Part shown: positions 5,862-7,506 of the stretch, one piece after another
Numbering within the stretch: the stretch's first letter is position 1
Layout: the number at the start of each line of letters is the position of its first letter
Assembly: GCA_947504795.1 (NCBI GenBank)
Contig: CANNJG010000092.1
Location: 1 to 7,506, forward strand
Origin: Legionellaceae bacterium
GTDB taxonomy: Bacteria; Pseudomonadota; Gammaproteobacteria; Legionellales; Legionellaceae
Direction of reading: 5' to 3'
Length of the DNA stretch: 7,506 bases
Translations under genes and position numbers: made by a program
The notes under the pieces: generated by a model
Told to the model about the DNA's origin: nothing
What the model saw: only the letters and a program-made list of their open reading frames with translations
Database searches by the model: none

Positions 5862-5896
5862 GGATTCAAATAATCCCGTAATTGGAGAGTTAAAAT

Positions 5897-6787
5897 ATGG
5901 CCGTAGTAACTGCAGCAATGGTAATGAGTCTTCGTGAACGTACCGGCGCGGGGATGATGGAATGTAAAAAATTTTTAGTGGCGGCTGAAGGCGACATTGA
6001 ACTCGCGATTACAGAAATGCGCAAAGCTGGTCAAACAAAAGCAGATAAGAAAGCGGATAGGATTGCGGCAGAGGGTGTCGTGGTCATTGCGCGCAGCAAC
6101 GATTTACGTCATGCCGTTATGGTGGAAATTAACAGCGAAACTGATTTTGTCGCGCGCGACGAAAATTTTACCACCTTTGCGCAATTAGTCGCTGCAACGG
6201 CTTTGCAAACCCGTGCGGCTTCTGTAGAGGCGTTATCTCAACAAACCATCGCGGGCCAGCAGCAAACCCTGGAACAAGCACGTCAACAGTTAGTGGCCAA
6301 AATTGGTGAAAACGTTAAATTACGACGTCTTGAGCACGTAACGTCTGTAGATGGCGTGGTAGGGGCTTATCTACACGGTAGCCGTATTGGCGTCTTGGTT
6401 GATTTAAAACAAGGGGATGATGCATTGGGTCGCGATTTAGCGATGCATATTGCAGCGAGTCGTCCAATAGTGGTTCAACGCGATCAGGTGACCTCACAAG
6501 CCGTTGAGCATGAGCGTGAAATTTTTATTGCCCAAGCCCGTGAAAGCGGCAAATCACAAGAGATTATCGACAAAATGATCGACGGTCGTATTAGCAAGTT
6601 TTTAGATGAAGTAAGTTTGTATGGTCAGCCTTTTGTGAAAGATCCGAATACAAAAATCGGGCAACTGTTAAAGCAAAAGCAAGCAGATGTCGTTGCGTTT
6701 ATTCGTTTTGAAGTGGGTGAAGGTATTGAAAAGAAAGAAGATAATTTTGTTGAGGAAGTGATGGCACAGGTTCGCGAAACATCATGA
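5897..6787 (+). CDS. tsf: Translation elongation factor Ts
   Basis: The product is 296 aa (E. coli 283). EF-Ts is the nucleotide exchange factor that releases GDP from EF-Tu. The N-terminal UBA-like domain has LRERTGAGMMECKKFL (12-27) and GDIELAITEMRKAG (32-45). The core exchange motif TDFV (82-85, with Asp83 and Phe84 corresponding to the residues inserted near the EF-Tu magnesium site) is intact. Further family stretches are KIGENVKLRR (135-144), IGVLVDL (164-170), MHIAASRP (183-190), GQPFVKDPNTKIGQLL (243-258) and IRFEVGEGIEKK (269-280). GGAGAG (5884-5889) precedes the ATG by 7 nt. Two stretches rich in Gln and Ala (about 98-132) account for much of the extra length. The stop overlaps the pyrH start by ATGA. 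Confidence 0.98.
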   Translation: MAVVTAAMVMSLRERTGAGMMECKKFLVAAEGDIELAITEMRKAGQTKADKKADRIAAEGVVVIARSNDLRHAVMVEINSETDFVARDENFTTFAQLVAATALQTRAASVEALSQQTIAGQQQTLEQARQQLVAKIGENVKLRRLEHVTSVDGVVGAYLHGSRIGVLVDLKQGDDALGRDLAMHIAASRPIVVQRDQVTSQAVEHEREIFIAQARESGKSQEIIDKMIDGRISKFLDEVSLYGQPFVKDPNTKIGQLLKQKQADVVAFIRFEVGEGIEKKEDNFVEEVMAQVRETS

Positions 6788-7506
6788 GCACATCCCCGCA
6801 TTCTTTAAAATATAAGCGTATTTTACTGAAATGTAGCGGCGAAGCCTTGATGGGTAGTCATCAATTCGGTATTGACCCGGCTGTATTAGATACCTTAGCG
6901 AGAGATGTTGCTGAATTAATTCAGATGGGTGTTGAAGTAGGCCTGGTGGTAGGCGGCGGAAACCTATTTCGTGGCAAGGAATTGTCTGCTGTGGGGCTGG
7001 GTCGTGTTACCGGTGATCATATGGGTATGCTTGCCACCGTCATGAATGCATTAGCCTTACGCGATGCGCTCGAACGGATTGATTTACCGGCCAGAATTAT
7101 GTCGGCTATTCCAATGCTTGGCGTAGTCGATCCTTACCACAGGCGCAAAGCTATGACGCACATGCGCAATGGTCATGTGGTTATCTTTGCAGCAGGTATC
7201 GGCAATCCGTTTTTTACAACCGATACAGCCGCGTGTTTACGGGCAATTGAAGTCGGTGCCGATGTTGTGCTCAAGGCGACGAAAGTGGATGGTATTTATT
7301 CGCAAGACCCTAAGCAATATCCTGGTGCTGAAAAATATGATTTTCTCACCTATAAAGACGTTTTAAGTAAAGGGTTGGCGGTGATGGATCTGACTGCAAT
7401 CTGCTTATGCCAAGATCAACACATGCCTTTACAAGTATTTAATATGTCGACACCTTCCGTGTTGAAAAAAATAGTGCTCGGTGAACCCATAGGGACCATA
7501 GTAGGA
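6784..7506 (+). CDS. pyrH: UMP kinase, 3' end cut by window edge
   Basis: This is a hexameric amino-acid-kinase-fold enzyme that phosphorylates UMP to UDP in pyrimidine nucleotide synthesis. The window holds 241 codons with no stop. E. coli PyrH is 241 aa, and the last visible residues (VLGEPIGTIVG) match its C-terminal strand, so very little is missing. Motifs seen are YKRILLKCSGEAL (10-22, Lys16; usual KLSGEAL has Cys at the Leu position), VVGGGNLFRG (55-64), GDHMGMLATVMNALALRDAL (77-96; Asp94 corresponds to the GTP-site Asp93 of E. coli), NPFFTTDTAA (141-150), DVVLKATKVDGIYSQDPK (160-177) and VMDLTAI (200-206). At 138-140 the usual GTG is GIG. The ATG overlaps the tsf stop (6784-6787) and no strong ribosome site is visible, so translation is probably coupled to tsf. 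Confidence 0.97.
   Translation, partial: MSTSPHSLKYKRILLKCSGEALMGSHQFGIDPAVLDTLARDVAELIQMGVEVGLVVGGGNLFRGKELSAVGLGRVTGDHMGMLATVMNALALRDALERIDLPARIMSAIPMLGVVDPYHRRKAMTHMRNGHVVIFAAGIGNPFFTTDTAACLRAIEVGADVVLKATKVDGIYSQDPKQYPGAEKYDFLTYKDVLSKGLAVMDLTAICLCQDQHMPLQVFNMSTPSVLKKIVLGEPIGTIVG

Noticed and set aside
7169..7366. Plus-strand open frame of 65 codons within pyrH
   Set aside because: It is an out-of-frame shadow of pyrH, whose conserved motifs run through this stretch in the other frame.

Overview
The window carries ordinary chromosomal genes of a gammaproteobacterium. The evidence is the rpsB-tsf-pyrH cluster, a feoA-feoB-feoC operon of the enterobacterial/gammaproteobacterial type with a FeoC-like third gene, a ZapE-type ATPase and a Spy/CpxP-like periplasmic protein. 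Base composition is moderately AT-rich. The protein style is compatible with Legionellales-like gammaproteobacteria, but that placement is an impression and not shown by the sequence. There are no insertion sequences, tRNA or rRNA genes, CRISPR arrays or phage genes, and no gene-free stretch longer than about 200 bases.

Layout. (1) 2-1680, plus strand: the 3' part of a small alpha/beta hydrolase, cut by the left edge, joined by an ATGA overlap to zapE. (2) 1681-4431: an iron-uptake operon, feoA-feoB-feoC. It has its own extended -10 promoter overlapped by a Fur-box-like dyad, overlapping reading frames at both internal junctions, and an intrinsic terminator that begins on the feoC stop codon. 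(3) 4429-4866, minus strand: a secreted Spy/CpxP-like protein convergent with feo. (4) 4867-5078: a divergent promoter region, one promoter reading left into the spy-like gene and one reading right into rpsB, the latter followed by a leader of about 100 nt that can fold. (5) 5079-7506, plus strand: rpsB, a strong intergenic hairpin, tsf, then pyrH overlapping tsf by ATGA. pyrH runs off the right edge with no stop codon.

How the genes work together. FeoB is the GTPase-coupled ferrous iron permease of the inner membrane, FeoA is its small cytoplasmic partner, and FeoC is a small winged-helix/cysteine protein. The Fur-like dyad implies repression when iron is sufficient. rpsB, tsf and pyrH supply ribosomal protein S2, elongation factor Ts and UMP kinase, a conserved growth-linked cluster. 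The GC-rich discriminator and structured leader suggest stringent control and S2 autoregulation (inference).

I see no convincing new biological system. The points most worth a second look are a Thr-to-Ile change in the GxGNPFFTTD motif of UMP kinase, a 14-bp rpsB-tsf hairpin without a U-tract, the rpsB leader fold, and the compact regulation of the feo operon.
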